NCBI RefSeq assembly: GCF_900110855.1
Contig: NZ_FOFA01000008.1
Location: forward strand, 130,521 to 194,520
Origin: Microlunatus flavus
Lineage (GTDB): Bacteria; Actinomycetota; Actinomycetes; Propionibacteriales; Propionibacteriaceae
Direction: 5' to 3'
DNA length: 64,000 nt
Shown: piece after piece, positions 24,839 to 33,465 of the stretch
Layout: every line of letters begins with the position of its first letter
How positions within the stretch are numbered: the first letter of the stretch is position 1
The notes under the pieces: generated by a model
Told to the model about the DNA's origin: nothing
The model's input: the letters and a program-made list of their open reading frames with translations, nothing else
Databases searched by the model: none
Made by a program: the position numbers and the translations under genes

Positions 24839-26095
24839 TCAGGCCGGTCCGGCTCCGGCGGCACCAGGGTCGTCCGGGGCCGGGCGGTCGTTCAGGTGCG
24901 CGGCGAGCTCGCCGGGCTCGTCGTTCGCGCCGCCGCGACGGAGGCGCCACGACCGCCGCCGCGGCGGTGGGCCCCCGCGGGCCAGGACGAGGAGCTCGGC
25001 GAGCGACAGCACCCTCGTCCGCGACCGACGCCGCCGCAGACCGGTGACGAGCTGGCGCTGGCAGCCCGGGTTCACGGTGACGAGCAGGTCGAGGTCGAGC
25101 GCCTCGATCGCGTCGAGCTTGGGCGCGAGGACGCGGCGGCTGTCGCGCGGGCGCAGCAGCGAGTACGACCCCGCCGACCCGCAGCACGACGCCGCCCCCG
25201 GCACCTCGACGTAGTCGGCCACCTCGGCGACGAGCGCCCGCGGCTCCTCCCACACCCCGAGCCCGTTGCGCAGGTGGCAGGAGTCCTGCAGCCCGACGCG
25301 GGCTCGGCGGCCGTCGACGAGGACCTCGCCGAGCGGCTCGTCCCGCGGGTGGGCCGCGAGGTAGACCGACAGCTCCTGCACGCGGTCGCCGAGCACGTGG
25401 GCCAGGTGGCCCGCGCAGCCGCCGGCCGTCGTGACGATCGTGCCGGGCAGCCGCTCCCCCAGCGCCTCGGCGAGCGCCACGCCGGTCGCGCTGTCGCCGT
25501 TGTGGGCGTGCAGCGCGCCGCAGCAGCCCTGGTCGGACGGGCACTCCAGCTCGGGGCGCAGCGCCAGCGCGGCCCGGCTCACCCGCGGGAACAGCCCGCG
25601 CTCGAAGCACCCGAGCATGAGGCTCGCGCGCTCCGTCCGGTCCTCCGCAGCGCCCACGGGCGACGCCTCGGTGCGCCCGTGCGGCACGAGCCTCCCCGCG
25701 GTCTCGATGAGCTTCGGGTGCTCGACGGCCTCCCGCAGCGCGGCGGCCACGGGCGGCACGTGCACCCCGCGCCACTGGTGGTCGCGCCAGTGCTCGAGCA
25801 GCTGGCCGTACTGAACGCCGGCGGGGCAGACGGGCTCGCAGGCGCGGCAGCCGAGGCAGAAGGACGCCTCGTGCTGCAGCGTGGGGTCGTCCTCGTCGAG
25901 CTCGCCGGTCTCCAGCATCCGCATCAGCCCGATCCGCCCGCGCGGGGAGGACTTCTCCTCCTTGGTCAGCGCGTACGTCGGGCACGCCGGCAGGCAGAAG
26001 CCGCACGAGATGCAGCGGTCGAGCAGCTCGGCGGGGAAGATCCCGCGACCCTCGGGCTCGGGCCCTTCGACAGGCTCAGGGAGCGCGGGGGTCAC
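24839..26095 (-). CDS. glcF: Glycolate oxidase Fe-S subunit
   Basis: A 418-aa iron-sulfur subunit passing electrons from glycolate or a related 2-hydroxyacid oxidase to the respiratory chain. Two 4Fe-4S motifs (CISCGFCLPACP and CLGCRACEPVCP) are followed by two CCG domains (GCCGALHAHNGD; SCCGSAGSYS). The gene overlaps glcD by 4 bases. The first residues, ALPEPVEG, are encoded by a REP-like repeat, so the native start may have been altered. The C-terminus is Arg/Pro-rich and unconserved. Confidence 0.9.
   Translation of the reverse strand: MTPALPEPVEGPEPEGRGIFPAELLDRCISCGFCLPACPTYALTKEEKSSPRGRIGLMRMLETGELDEDDPTLQHEASFCLGCRACEPVCPAGVQYGQLLEHWRDHQWRGVHVPPVAAALREAVEHPKLIETAGRLVPHGRTEASPVGAAEDRTERASLMLGCFERGLFPRVSRAALALRPELECPSDQGCCGALHAHNGDSATGVALAEALGERLPGTIVTTAGGCAGHLAHVLGDRVQELSVYLAAHPRDEPLGEVLVDGRRARVGLQDSCHLRNGLGVWEEPRALVAEVADYVEVPGAASCCGSAGSYSLLRPRDSRRVLAPKLDAIEALDLDLLVTVNPGCQRQLVTGLRRRRSRTRVLSLAELLVLARGGPPPRRRSWRLRRGGANDEPGELAAHLNDRPAPDDPGAAGAGPA
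26066..26085 (+). repeat. REP-like repeat within the 5' end of glcF
   Basis: TTCGACAGGCTCAGGGAGCG matches the tandem units at 8487 in 18 of 20 bases. Read on the minus strand it encodes the LPEPVEG peptide at the GlcF N-terminus. Confidence 0.7.
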
Positions 26096-27513
26096 GAGCC
26101 GAGCTTGCCCGGGTTGAGGATCCCGGCCGGGTCGAAGGCGGTCTTGATGCGGCGCAGCAGGGCGAGCTGGTCGTCTCCGAGGCGGGCCCGCAGGTAGGGC
26201 AGCTTGGCCGCCCCGACGCCGTGCTCGCCCGTGATGGTCCCGTCGAGGTCGATCGCCGCGGCGAAGATCTCGGCGAACGCCGCGTGCGTCCGCCCGACCG
26301 CCGCCTCGTCGTGGACGTCGAGCACGGCCGTGGGGTGCAGGTTCCCGTCGCCGGCGTGACCGAACGTCCCGACGGTCAGGTCGTGGCGCCGGGCGACGTC
26401 GGCGATCCGGTCGACCATCTCCGGCAGCCGGGGCCGTGGAACCGTCACGTCCTCGAGCACCAGCAGCGAGTCCACCCGCGAGAGCGCGGGCAGGGTGCAG
26501 CGCCGCGCGCTGAGCAGGGCCTCCGACTCGGCGACCTCGCGGGCCAGGGTGACGTCGAGCGCCCCCTCGGCGGTGCAGAGCTCACCCATGCGGGCGAGGT
26601 TCCGGGCGACGACGTCGGGCTCGCCGTCGTCGCCGAACAGCAGCAGCGCCCCCGCGTCCGTCCGCAGCCCGAGGTGCGCGAAGTCCTCGACCGCCGCGAT
26701 GCAGGTCGCGTCCAGGAACTCCAGCGTCGCGGGCACCACGCCCGCCCCGAGGACGGCCGACACGGCCCGGCTCGCGGTGGCGAGGTCGTCGAAGTACGCG
26801 ACGCCGGTGCTCGCGGTCGCCGGCATCGGCAGCAGCGCCAGGGTCACCTCGGTGATCACGCCGAGCGTGCCTTCCGAGCCCGTGAGCAGCCGGGTCAGGT
26901 CGTAGCCGGCCACGTCCTTCCACAGCCGGCCGCCGGTCCGGATGATCTCTCCGGTCGGCAGCACGACCTCCAGGCCGAGGACGTAGTTGCGGGTGACGCC
27001 GTACTTCAGCCCCCGCAGCCCGCCCGCGCAGGTCGCGACGTTGCCGCCGACGGTCGAGACCGTCCGGCTGCCGGGGTCCGGCGCGAAGAGCAGGCCCTGC
27101 TCCCCCGCCGCGGCAGCGACCTCCGCCGTCGTCGCGCCCGCCTGGGCCACGACGAGGAGCTCGTCGCGGCTGACCTCGAGCACCCGGTCGAGGCGGGTCA
27201 GCACCAGCACGACACCCCCGCGGAGCGGAACGGTGCCGGCGGAGAGGTTCGACCCGGCGCCGCGCGGCACGACGGGCACGCCCGCCGCCGACGCGATCCG
27301 CAGCACCTCGGCGACCTCGGCCGTGCTGCCCGGGAAGACCACGACGTCCGGCCGCCCGGAGAAGAGCGGCGTGGCGTCGTGGCCGAAGGGCGCGACGTCG
27401 CCGGCGGTCCAGCGCACGTGGTCGCGGCCGACGACGGCCGCGAGGTCCGCGACCAGCCCGCGCGGCGGCCCACCCGGGCGCACCGCGTCCAGCAGCTGCC
27501 TCGCCCTCGCCAC
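26092..27513 (-). CDS. glcD: Glycolate oxidase FAD subunit
   Basis: FAD-linked 2-hydroxyacid dehydrogenase of 473 aa. The PCMH FAD-binding domain includes PRGAGSNLSAGTVP and the DPGSRTVSTVGGNVATCAGG block. The C-terminal FAD-oxidase domain has GTFGHAGDGNLHP and DLDGTITGEHGVG, both diagnostic of GlcD. The GTG at 27513 is 9 nt after a GACGGAG ribosome-binding site, and a GTG at 27522 is too close to it. GlcE is missing, as in many actinobacteria, so GlcD-GlcF may suffice. Lactate or another hydroxyacid is an alternative substrate. Confidence 0.9.
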   Translation of the reverse strand: MARARQLLDAVRPGGPPRGLVADLAAVVGRDHVRWTAGDVAPFGHDATPLFSGRPDVVVFPGSTAEVAEVLRIASAAGVPVVPRGAGSNLSAGTVPLRGGVVLVLTRLDRVLEVSRDELLVVAQAGATTAEVAAAAGEQGLLFAPDPGSRTVSTVGGNVATCAGGLRGLKYGVTRNYVLGLEVVLPTGEIIRTGGRLWKDVAGYDLTRLLTGSEGTLGVITEVTLALLPMPATASTGVAYFDDLATASRAVSAVLGAGVVPATLEFLDATCIAAVEDFAHLGLRTDAGALLLFGDDGEPDVVARNLARMGELCTAEGALDVTLAREVAESEALLSARRCTLPALSRVDSLLVLEDVTVPRPRLPEMVDRIADVARRHDLTVGTFGHAGDGNLHPTAVLDVHDEAAVGRTHAAFAEIFAAAIDLDGTITGEHGVGAAKLPYLRARLGDDQLALLRRIKTAFDPAGILNPGKLGS

Positions 27514-27661
27514 ACCGACCACCTCCGTCTGACGGCCTCGGCGCCGGCCGCGGCGTCCGCGCCGACCTCGGCAGCGTACGCACCCGCCCCCGGGCGGCAG
27601 CGGTCCACGGGCACGCGGCAGAGTGTCCGGCGTCGGAGTCGGAACCTGCGAAGGAGCACCC

Positions 27662-27988
27662 GTGATCTTCATCGTCGTCAAGTGGCCCGTCCGTCCCGAG
27701 TTCGCCGACGACTGGCGCTCGATCGTCGACGACTTCACCGAGGGCACCCGGGGCGAGCCCGGGAACCTCTTCTTCGACTGGTCGCGCAGCGCCGACGACC
27801 CGAACGAGTGGGTGCTCGTCGAGGGGTTCCGCGACGGCGAGGCCGGCGGGGAGCACGTGAAGAGCGACCACTTCAAGAAGGCGGTCGACATGCTGCCCGA
27901 CTACGTCAGCGCCACGCCCAAGATCATCAGCGAGACCATCGACGCGACCGGGTGGAACGAGATGGCCGAGATCCGTCCCCGGGGGTGA
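27662..27988 (+). CDS. Antibiotic biosynthesis monooxygenase (ABM/YgiN) domain protein
   Basis: A 108-aa dimeric ferredoxin-like-fold protein with N-terminal IFIVVKWPV, central GNLFFDWSRSADDPNEWVLVEGFRD and HVKSDHFKKAV segments typical of putative quinol monooxygenases. GTG start with an AAGGAG ribosome-binding site 5 nt away. It is divergent from glcD. Its last 62 bases overlap the convergent membrane-protein gene. Confidence 0.85.
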   Translation: MIFIVVKWPVRPEFADDWRSIVDDFTEGTRGEPGNLFFDWSRSADDPNEWVLVEGFRDGEAGGEHVKSDHFKKAVDMLPDYVSATPKIISETIDATGWNEMAEIRPRG

Positions 27989-28469
27989 CCCCCGGGCTCG
28001 GGCCCGGTCGGCCGTCGGCGTGCCAGGCCTCGGTGGCCCGCTGCCGGCGGCCCTGCTCGTCCGCGGCCATCCGCCCGCGCCAGCGGCGGTGCCGCGCGAT
28101 CCCGACGGCGAGCGTCGTCCCGGCTCCGCCGAACGGCAGCACGACGAACGCGGCGTCGAGCCACTTCACGGGCGTCAGCAGGCGGTCGCGGCTGGAGTCG
28201 GCGGGATCGGCGTACACCGTCCGGGCGACCGGCCGCGGCGGTGCCGGCCGGTGGCTGTCGAGTGAGCGCTCCTCACCGGCGACCGTGTAGTAGACGATGC
28301 CGCCCTCGTCGGTGCCCCGCACCCGCTGACCGGTCCAGTAGACGACCGAGGGCGACTGCACGACGACGAGCAGGCACAGCACGCCGAACACCGCGAGCAC
28401 GACCGCACCGATCCGGTACGGCCGTAGGAAGCCGTCCGGCTCGGGCCGGTCCCGACGGAACGCACGCAC
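27927..28469 (-). CDS. Two-helix membrane protein of unknown function
   Basis: A 180-aa protein with a first hydrophobic helix at about 20-42 (GAVVLAVFGVLCLLVVV) and a second at about 105-127. Between them is an extracytoplasmic segment with VYWTGQRVRGTDEGGIVYYTVAG, and the cytoplasmic tail is Arg-rich. The 3' end overlaps the ABM gene antisense; only the basic tail lies there, so the true stop could differ if the gene has drifted. No family is named with confidence. Confidence 0.6.
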   Translation of the reverse strand: MRAFRRDRPEPDGFLRPYRIGAVVLAVFGVLCLLVVVQSPSVVYWTGQRVRGTDEGGIVYYTVAGEERSLDSHRPAPPRPVARTVYADPADSSRDRLLTPVKWLDAAFVVLPFGGAGTTLAVGIARHRRWRGRMAADEQGRRQRATEAWHADGRPGPSPGVTPGDGSRPSRSTRSRRWSR

Positions 28470-28552
28470 CCGGCCATGGTCGTCCGGCCCGCGGAGCGTG
28501 GCAAGCCGCGCGGGCGGTGGTGGCGGGAGCCCCGGCCCGGCAGAGTGTCGGT

Positions 28553-29023
28553 GTGCAGGAACGACCGCGGGTGCTCTTCGTGGGCGACGACGCCAGCTCG
28601 CCCGACATCGCGGCGAGCATGCTGCGCCGGCTGGTCGGGGACCGCGTCGAGATCCGCACGGCCGGCGCCCAGCGGCCCGACCCCGGTGGCCGCGGCGACG
28701 ACATCCTCGTGCAGATGGGCCTCAACCCGGCGAGCGAGGAGCGCCTCAGCGCTCAGGCCCTCAATGTCGCCGACCACGTCGTCGTCCTCGGCACCCACCT
28801 CGACGTCGCGCGGGTGGCGGGGCGCACGTACGAGGAGTGGGACGTCGAGCAGGACGACCTGGCCGGCCGGGTCCGCCGGCTGGCCGTCGACCTGCTGGGC
28901 GGGACCGAGGACGAGCCGTTCCGCCGCTCGCGGGTCCGTCGCGTCCTCGCCTGGGCCCGCCGCAGGCGCGTCGTCGTGGCGCTCGCGCGCGGGCTGCGCC
29001 GGCTGCGGTCGCGGACGCCCTGA
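28553..29023 (+). CDS. Low-molecular-weight phosphatase-fold protein lacking the catalytic Cys and Arg
   Basis: A 156-aa protein whose N-terminus VLFVGDDASSPDIAASMLRRL aligns by eye with the LMW-PTP/arsenate-reductase P-loop (VLFVCxxNxxRSxMAxxLLR), but Gly replaces the Cys nucleophile and Ser or Asp the loop Arg. The ADHVVVLG segment and the later EEWDVEQDD block correspond to the family's acid loop region. The C-terminus is strongly basic. It is likely a non-catalytic homologue. The GTG start is in the only frame giving this alignment. Confidence 0.7.
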   Translation: MQERPRVLFVGDDASSPDIAASMLRRLVGDRVEIRTAGAQRPDPGGRGDDILVQMGLNPASEERLSAQALNVADHVVVLGTHLDVARVAGRTYEEWDVEQDDLAGRVRRLAVDLLGGTEDEPFRRSRVRRVLAWARRRRVVVALARGLRRLRSRTP

Positions 29024-29039
29024 GCGACGCCGCGCGCGG

Positions 29040-29240
29040 TCAGCGCTTGCGCTGCTTGCGCTCCTTGCGGCGCGCGCGGCGACCGAGGTTCTCGACCTGG
29101 CCGAGCCCCCTGGTCAGCCGGGTCTGGCCGGTGCGCTTCTCGATCGAGCGCCGGATGGTCCGCACCAGCACGGTGGCGAGCGGGACGGCGACGGCGAGGA
29201 TCAGCCACTGGCGCAGCCGCGCGGTGAAGAACACCCACAT
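29040..29240 (-). CDS. Small basic single-helix membrane protein
   Basis: A 66-aa protein, MWVFFTARLRQWLILAVAVPL..., with one hydrophobic helix followed by a very basic tail ending KERKQRKR. It is convergent with the phosphatase-like gene 16 bp away. Similar short proteins are common in actinobacteria without assigned function. The clean topology supports translation. Confidence 0.6.
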   Translation of the reverse strand: MWVFFTARLRQWLILAVAVPLATVLVRTIRRSIEKRTGQTRLTRGLGQVENLGRRARRKERKQRKR

Positions 29241-29689
29241 GTCGGGCTCCTGCTCGGGTTCGGTGGACCGGCCGCGTCGGGGCGGCGGAGCCGGGACCCG
29301 CGAACCTACTAGCCGCCAGCCCTTCGGCGCGCCCGAGTCAGGACGCTGGGCGGCCTGGCCGCGCTCGTCACCCCGGGTGGGTCAGCGAGGTGCAAGCCGT
29401 TCCGTCTCGCGGTGCGCCAGCCTGCCGGGGGGTCGGGCAGCTACCCGTACGAGGTTGGGCTCGTCGGGCCGGCGTGCCGTCGGCCGTGCACGCGCGAGAC
29501 GGAACGGTCGGCCTCCGCTGTGCTCTTCGGACAACGCGAGACCTGGAGTCCCGGGCTGGTACCCGCCGCTGGAGCTCTTGTCCGTGCATTCCTGCGGGTC
29601 CGTCCAGGCGGATGCGGCCCGGGCGGTCGGCCGAAGAGCCCCGGGCGAGCCGTACGAGGTCAGGGGGCGGAGCCGGCCTGCCCTCCGGC
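29241..29689. other. 449-bp non-coding stretch with a 15-bp inverted repeat
   Basis: I see no convincing gene here. A perfect 15-bp inverted repeat, CCGTTCCGTCTCGCG at 29397-29411 and its complement at 29493-29507, is separated by 81 bp. It may be a decayed insertion end or a long hairpin. Confidence 0.5.
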
Positions 29690-30340
29690 TCAGTGGAGCA
29701 GGGTCAGCAGGCCCTCGACCCCGCGCCGGAACGCCTCGCGGGCCTGGTCGACGCCGTCGAGGTGCGCGCCGCTCATGACGCCGTCGCGCATCATCACGAA
29801 GTGCTGCGCGGCGTCCTCCGGGCGGCCCCGTCGTGGTGAGTCGGCGAAGACCTCGGAGAACAGCCCGGTGAGCGCGGTGCGGTACCAGTCCCGGTGCGCG
29901 AGCACGAGCTGCCGGACCGGGTCCCGCGGGTCGGCGTACTCGGCGGCGGCCTTGAGGAAGGCGCACCCCCGGAACTCGGGCCGAACGAGGTCGTCGGCGA
30001 CTGCGGCGCCGATCAGGCGGACCGCGTCGGCCGGTGACGACGATCCCGCGACGGCCGCGTGCACGGCGGCAACGGTCTGGGCGTCCACCCCGCGCAGGTA
30101 CGCCAGCACGAGGTCCTCCTTCGAGGGGAAGTGGCGGTAGAACGTGGCCCGGGTCGCGGGCGCCTCGGCGAGGATCCGCTCGACCCCGACGGCCCGGATC
30201 CCCTCGTCGTAGAACAACCGGCTGGCCGTACGCAGGAGCCGCTCTCTGGCCTCGGACCGCCGCTCGCCGCCGGACACCTGGCTGCCGGTGTCCGCGTCCC
30301 CAGAGGCCGGCGTGGCGACTGCACTGACCAGGCTCGGCAT
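29690..30340 (-). CDS. TetR-family repressor
   Basis: A 216-aa regulator with helix-turn-helix LAEAPATRATFYRHFPSKEDL and a C-terminal domain containing GCAFLKAAAEYAD, a segment typical of TetR proteins controlling efflux or stress genes. The first ~25 residues are a non-conserved Ser/Ala extension, so the start may be further in. It is divergent from the DUF308-like membrane gene, with two matching palindromes between them. Confidence 0.9.
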   Translation of the reverse strand: MPSLVSAVATPASGDADTGSQVSGGERRSEARERLLRTASRLFYDEGIRAVGVERILAEAPATRATFYRHFPSKEDLVLAYLRGVDAQTVAAVHAAVAGSSSPADAVRLIGAAVADDLVRPEFRGCAFLKAAAEYADPRDPVRQLVLAHRDWYRTALTGLFSEVFADSPRRGRPEDAAQHFVMMRDGVMSGAHLDGVDQAREAFRRGVEGLLTLLH

Positions 30341-30357
30341 GGGACCAGCTTACTAGA

Positions 30358-30430
30358 AAGAACGGTCGTTCTTGCGGAACCGCCCTCCCGGTGCCATGCT
30401 CAGACCGACAGGGAGAACGACCGTTCTCCC
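30358..30430. promoter_or_regulatory. Two palindromic TetR operators in a divergent promoter
   Basis: AAGAACGGTCGTTCTT (30358-30373) and GGGAGAACGACCGTTCTCCC (30411-30430) are perfect palindromes sharing the core AGAACGnnCGTTCT. One lies near each divergent start, so the TetR protein probably represses both itself and the membrane-protein gene. Confidence 0.8.
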
Positions 30431-30482
30431 TCCTCGGTCGGCGACGCCGCGTCGACGACCCGACCCCCACGGAGGACGTTCC

Positions 30483-31052
30483 ATGACGACCGTCGACACC
30501 CCTCGACCGACCCGTCCGGTCGAGGCGTCCCTGCGCTCGCTCTACCTCGCGCGGTTCGCGTTCGCGGTCGTGTGGGCGCTGGTGCTGGCCCTGACCGCGT
30601 CACGCCTCGGCCCGTGGGCCGGGGCCCTGCTGCTGCTCTACCCGCTGGTCGACCTCGTGGCCGCGGTCGTGGACCACCGCGCCTCGCGAGCGACCAGGCC
30701 CACCCGGGCGCTGGTCGTGAACATGGCGCTGAGCCTGCTCGCGGTCCTCGCCCTGGCGTACGCCGTCACCTCGGGCCTGCGGGCCGTGCTCGTCGTCTGG
30801 GGTGCCTGGGCGATCACGGCGGGAGTGGTGCAGCTGGTCGTCGCCCTGGGCCGACGCACGTCCCTGGGCGGGCAGTGGCCGATGATCCTGAGCGGGGGCA
30901 TCTCCGTGCTCGCCGGTGCCGCCTTCGTCGCGCAGTCCGGCACCTCGGCCGCGTCGCTGACGAGCCTCGCCGGCTACGCCACCCTCGGCGGGATCTTCTT
31001 CCTCGTCTCCGCGCTGCGCCTGCACCGGGTCCGGGGCAACGGTTCCCGCTGA
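30483..31052 (+). CDS. DUF308/HdeD-like multi-pass membrane protein
   Basis: A 189-aa integral membrane protein with about six helices arranged as three pairs, for example FAFAVVWALVLALTASRLG and MALSLLAVLALAYAVTSGLRAVL. This resembles HdeD/DUF308 proteins. GGAGGACGTTCC precedes the ATG. It is probably the target of the divergent TetR. The function is unknown. Confidence 0.78.
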   Translation: MTTVDTPRPTRPVEASLRSLYLARFAFAVVWALVLALTASRLGPWAGALLLLYPLVDLVAAVVDHRASRATRPTRALVVNMALSLLAVLALAYAVTSGLRAVLVVWGAWAITAGVVQLVVALGRRTSLGGQWPMILSGGISVLAGAAFVAQSGTSAASLTSLAGYATLGGIFFLVSALRLHRVRGNGSR

Positions 31053-31113
31053 CCGCGCGCGGCCGCCGGCCCACCGTCCGCCCCGCGCCCCGTCCCGTCG
31101 AGCGAGGACGGGC

Positions 31114-31548
31114 TCACCGGTGCGGGTCCTCGTCCGCCGCGACGAGCCGCCGGTGGAGGTCGTCGACGTGCCGGGCGATGTCGTCGCGGACGAGGGCCAT
31201 GCGTTCTGGCCCGTCGATGCCGCGCAGCGACGGTTCGTCGATCTCCCAGACCTCGTAGCGGGGTCCGTCGAGCGGCTGGACCTCGGCTTCGCCAACCGTG
31301 ACGACCAGGTCGGCGGCCTGCTGCAGCGCGGGGGTGAGCTGGCGGGGCCGCTGGTCGCCGATGTCGACGCCGACGTCGGCCAAGGACGCGACCGACAGCG
31401 CGTTCAGGGTCGTGCCGGCCTTCGTTCCCGCCGAGGCGACCTGCCACCGGGCGGGCTCGGGGTCCTGGTCGGCGAGGGCGCGGAACAGGCCGGCGGCCAT
31501 CTGGGACTTGCCGCCGTTCTTCACGCAGACGAACAGGACGCTGGTCAT
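31114..31548 (-). CDS. arsC: Arsenate reductase, LMW-phosphatase type
   Basis: Reduces arsenate to arsenite, probably with mycothiol in this lineage. The 144-aa protein has the P-loop FVCVKNGGKSQMAAGL; a Lys replaces the usual Arg in the CX5R motif, as is common in actinobacterial enzymes of this class. The acid loop is in YEVWEIDEPS. The start overlaps the Acr3 stop by 4 bases. It is the last gene of the arsM-acr3-arsC group. Confidence 0.9.
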   Translation of the reverse strand: MTSVLFVCVKNGGKSQMAAGLFRALADQDPEPARWQVASAGTKAGTTLNALSVASLADVGVDIGDQRPRQLTPALQQAADLVVTVGEAEVQPLDGPRYEVWEIDEPSLRGIDGPERMALVRDDIARHVDDLHRRLVAADEDPHR

Positions 31549-32648
31549 GGGTGGATCTCCTGGTGGTTGGTGTCGCCCGGGAAGTGGCGTCGTGCCCACA
31601 GGGCCACGTGCACCAGCCCGACCAGGGCCGGCACCTCGATGAGCGGTCCGACGACGCCGGCGAGGGCCTGGCCGGAGGTGACGCCGAAGGTCGCGATGGC
31701 GACGGCGATCGCGAGCTCGAAGTTGTTGCCGGCGGCGGTGAAGGCGAGCGTGGTGGTGCGCGGGTAGCCGAGGTGCAGGGCTCGGCCGAGGACCATGCCC
31801 GCGCTGAAGACGACCGCGAAGTAGACGAGCAGCGGCAGCGCGATCCGGACGACGTCGAGCGGGCGCTCCGTGATGGTGCGGCCTTGCAGGGCGAAGAGCA
31901 CGACGACGGTGAGCAGCAGGCCGTAGAGGGCCCAGGGGCCGATCCGCGGCAGCACCGTCGACTCGTACCAGTCGCGCCCCCGCGTGCGCTCGCCGACCGT
32001 GCGGGTGAGGAACCCCGCCACGAGCGGGATGCCGAGGAAGACCAGCACGCTGGCCGTGATCGCGCCGGCCGAGAACCCCGCCGTCGTGGTCGGCAGCCCG
32101 AGCCAGGCCGGGAGCACCTGGAGGTAGAACCAGCCGAGCGCGCCGAACGCGAGCACCTGGAACACCGAGTTGATCGCGACGAGCACGGCTGCGGCCTCGC
32201 GGTCGCCGCAGGCGAGGTCGTTCCAGATCAGCACCATGGCGATGCAGCGGGCCAGGCCGACGACGATCAGCCCGGTGCGGTACTCGGGCAGGTCGGGCAG
32301 GAACAGCCAGGCCAGGGCGAACATGAACGCTGGCGGCACCAGCCAGTTGAGGGCGAGCGAGGCCACCATCAGGCGCCGGTCGCGCAGCACCGTGCCGGTG
32401 TCGGTGTAGCGGACCTTGGCCAGCACCGGGTACATCATCACGAGGAGCCCGATCGCGATGGGCAGCGACACCGACCCGACCTTCACGGCGTCGAGCGCGG
32501 CGGCGAGGCCCGGGACGAGACGGCCCAGCAGCAGCCCGAGGGCCATCGCGGCGAGGATCCAGGCCGGCAGCCACCGGTCCAGCACCGACAGACGCCGCAG
32601 CACCGGACCGCTGTCGGTCGCCGGGATGTCGTGGACGAGGTCACTCAC
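31545..32648 (-). CDS. acr3: Arsenite efflux permease, ACR3 family
   Basis: A 367-aa inner-membrane arsenite extruder with about ten helices. The conserved Cys of Acr3 lies in GLARCIAMVLIWNDLACGD, and TLAFTAAGNNFELAIAVAIA is another family block. GTG start at 32648 (VSDLVHD). It overlaps arsC by 4 bases. Confidence 0.93.
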   Translation of the reverse strand: MSDLVHDIPATDSGPVLRRLSVLDRWLPAWILAAMALGLLLGRLVPGLAAALDAVKVGSVSLPIAIGLLVMMYPVLAKVRYTDTGTVLRDRRLMVASLALNWLVPPAFMFALAWLFLPDLPEYRTGLIVVGLARCIAMVLIWNDLACGDREAAAVLVAINSVFQVLAFGALGWFYLQVLPAWLGLPTTTAGFSAGAITASVLVFLGIPLVAGFLTRTVGERTRGRDWYESTVLPRIGPWALYGLLLTVVVLFALQGRTITERPLDVVRIALPLLVYFAVVFSAGMVLGRALHLGYPRTTTLAFTAAGNNFELAIAVAIATFGVTSGQALAGVVGPLIEVPALVGLVHVALWARRHFPGDTNHQEIHP

Positions 32649-32680
32649 GCGTGCAGGCCCTTCGGGGACGGAGGTCGTGG

Positions 32681-33448
32681 TCAGCGCGACGCAGCGGGCT
32701 TGGTGGCCTGGACGACGGCGGCGTGCATCTGGGGCTCGGCCTGGTGGGTGAAGCGGACCGACGCGTCGACGAAGCCGGCGGCGGCGAGCCCGTCGAGGTA
32801 CTCCTGCCGTGACAGGGCGCCGGCGATGCAGCCGGAGAACGAGCCCCGGGCCGCGCGGTCCGCCGTGCTCAGGTGGTCCTCGGCCACGACGTCGCTGATG
32901 CCGATGCGTCCGCCCGGTGCGAGCACGCGGAACATCTCGGCCAGCACGCGGGGCTTGTCGCCCGACAGGTTCACCACGCAGTTGGAGATGACGACGTCGA
33001 CCGACGCATCGGGCAGGGGCAGGTCCTCGATCTCGCCTTGGAGGAACTCGACGTTCGTCGCGCCGGCCCTCGCGGCGTTGGCGCGGGCCAGCTCGAGCAT
33101 CTCCGGGGTCATGTCGACGCCGTACGCGTAGCCGGTCGGGCCGACCCGACGCGCCGACAGCAGCACGTCGATGCCGCCGCCCGAGCCCAGGTCGAGCACG
33201 CGCTCCCCCTCGCGCAGCTCGGCCACGGCCACGGGGTTGCCGCAGCCCAGGCTGGCCAGCACGGCCTCCTCGGGGAGCCCGCCGGTGTCGTCGCGGCCGT
33301 AGCGGGCGGCGCCGAAGACCTCGCCGTTGCCGTCGAACGCCTCGGCCGCCGGACCGCAGCAGGAACCGGAGGCCTCCGAGCGCACCGCGACCGCGGCTGC
33401 GGCGTACCGGGTCCGCACCTGTTCCTGGATCTCCTCGACCGAAGCCAT
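32681..33448 (-). CDS. arsM: Arsenite S-adenosylmethionine methyltransferase
   Basis: Methylates arsenite to volatile or less toxic forms. The 255-aa protein has an N-terminal SGSCCGP Cys pair, SAM motif I DLGSGGGIDVLL, and the As(III)-binding cysteines in SNCVVNLSGDK and FSGCIAGAL, as in ArsM. It is the first gene of the minus-strand arsenic operon, divergent from arsR. Confidence 0.93.
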   Translation of the reverse strand: MASVEEIQEQVRTRYAAAAVAVRSEASGSCCGPAAEAFDGNGEVFGAARYGRDDTGGLPEEAVLASLGCGNPVAVAELREGERVLDLGSGGGIDVLLSARRVGPTGYAYGVDMTPEMLELARANAARAGATNVEFLQGEIEDLPLPDASVDVVISNCVVNLSGDKPRVLAEMFRVLAPGGRIGISDVVAEDHLSTADRAARGSFSGCIAGALSRQEYLDGLAAAGFVDASVRFTHQAEPQMHAAVVQATKPAASR

Positions 33449-33465
33449 CACCGACCACCCTTTCG

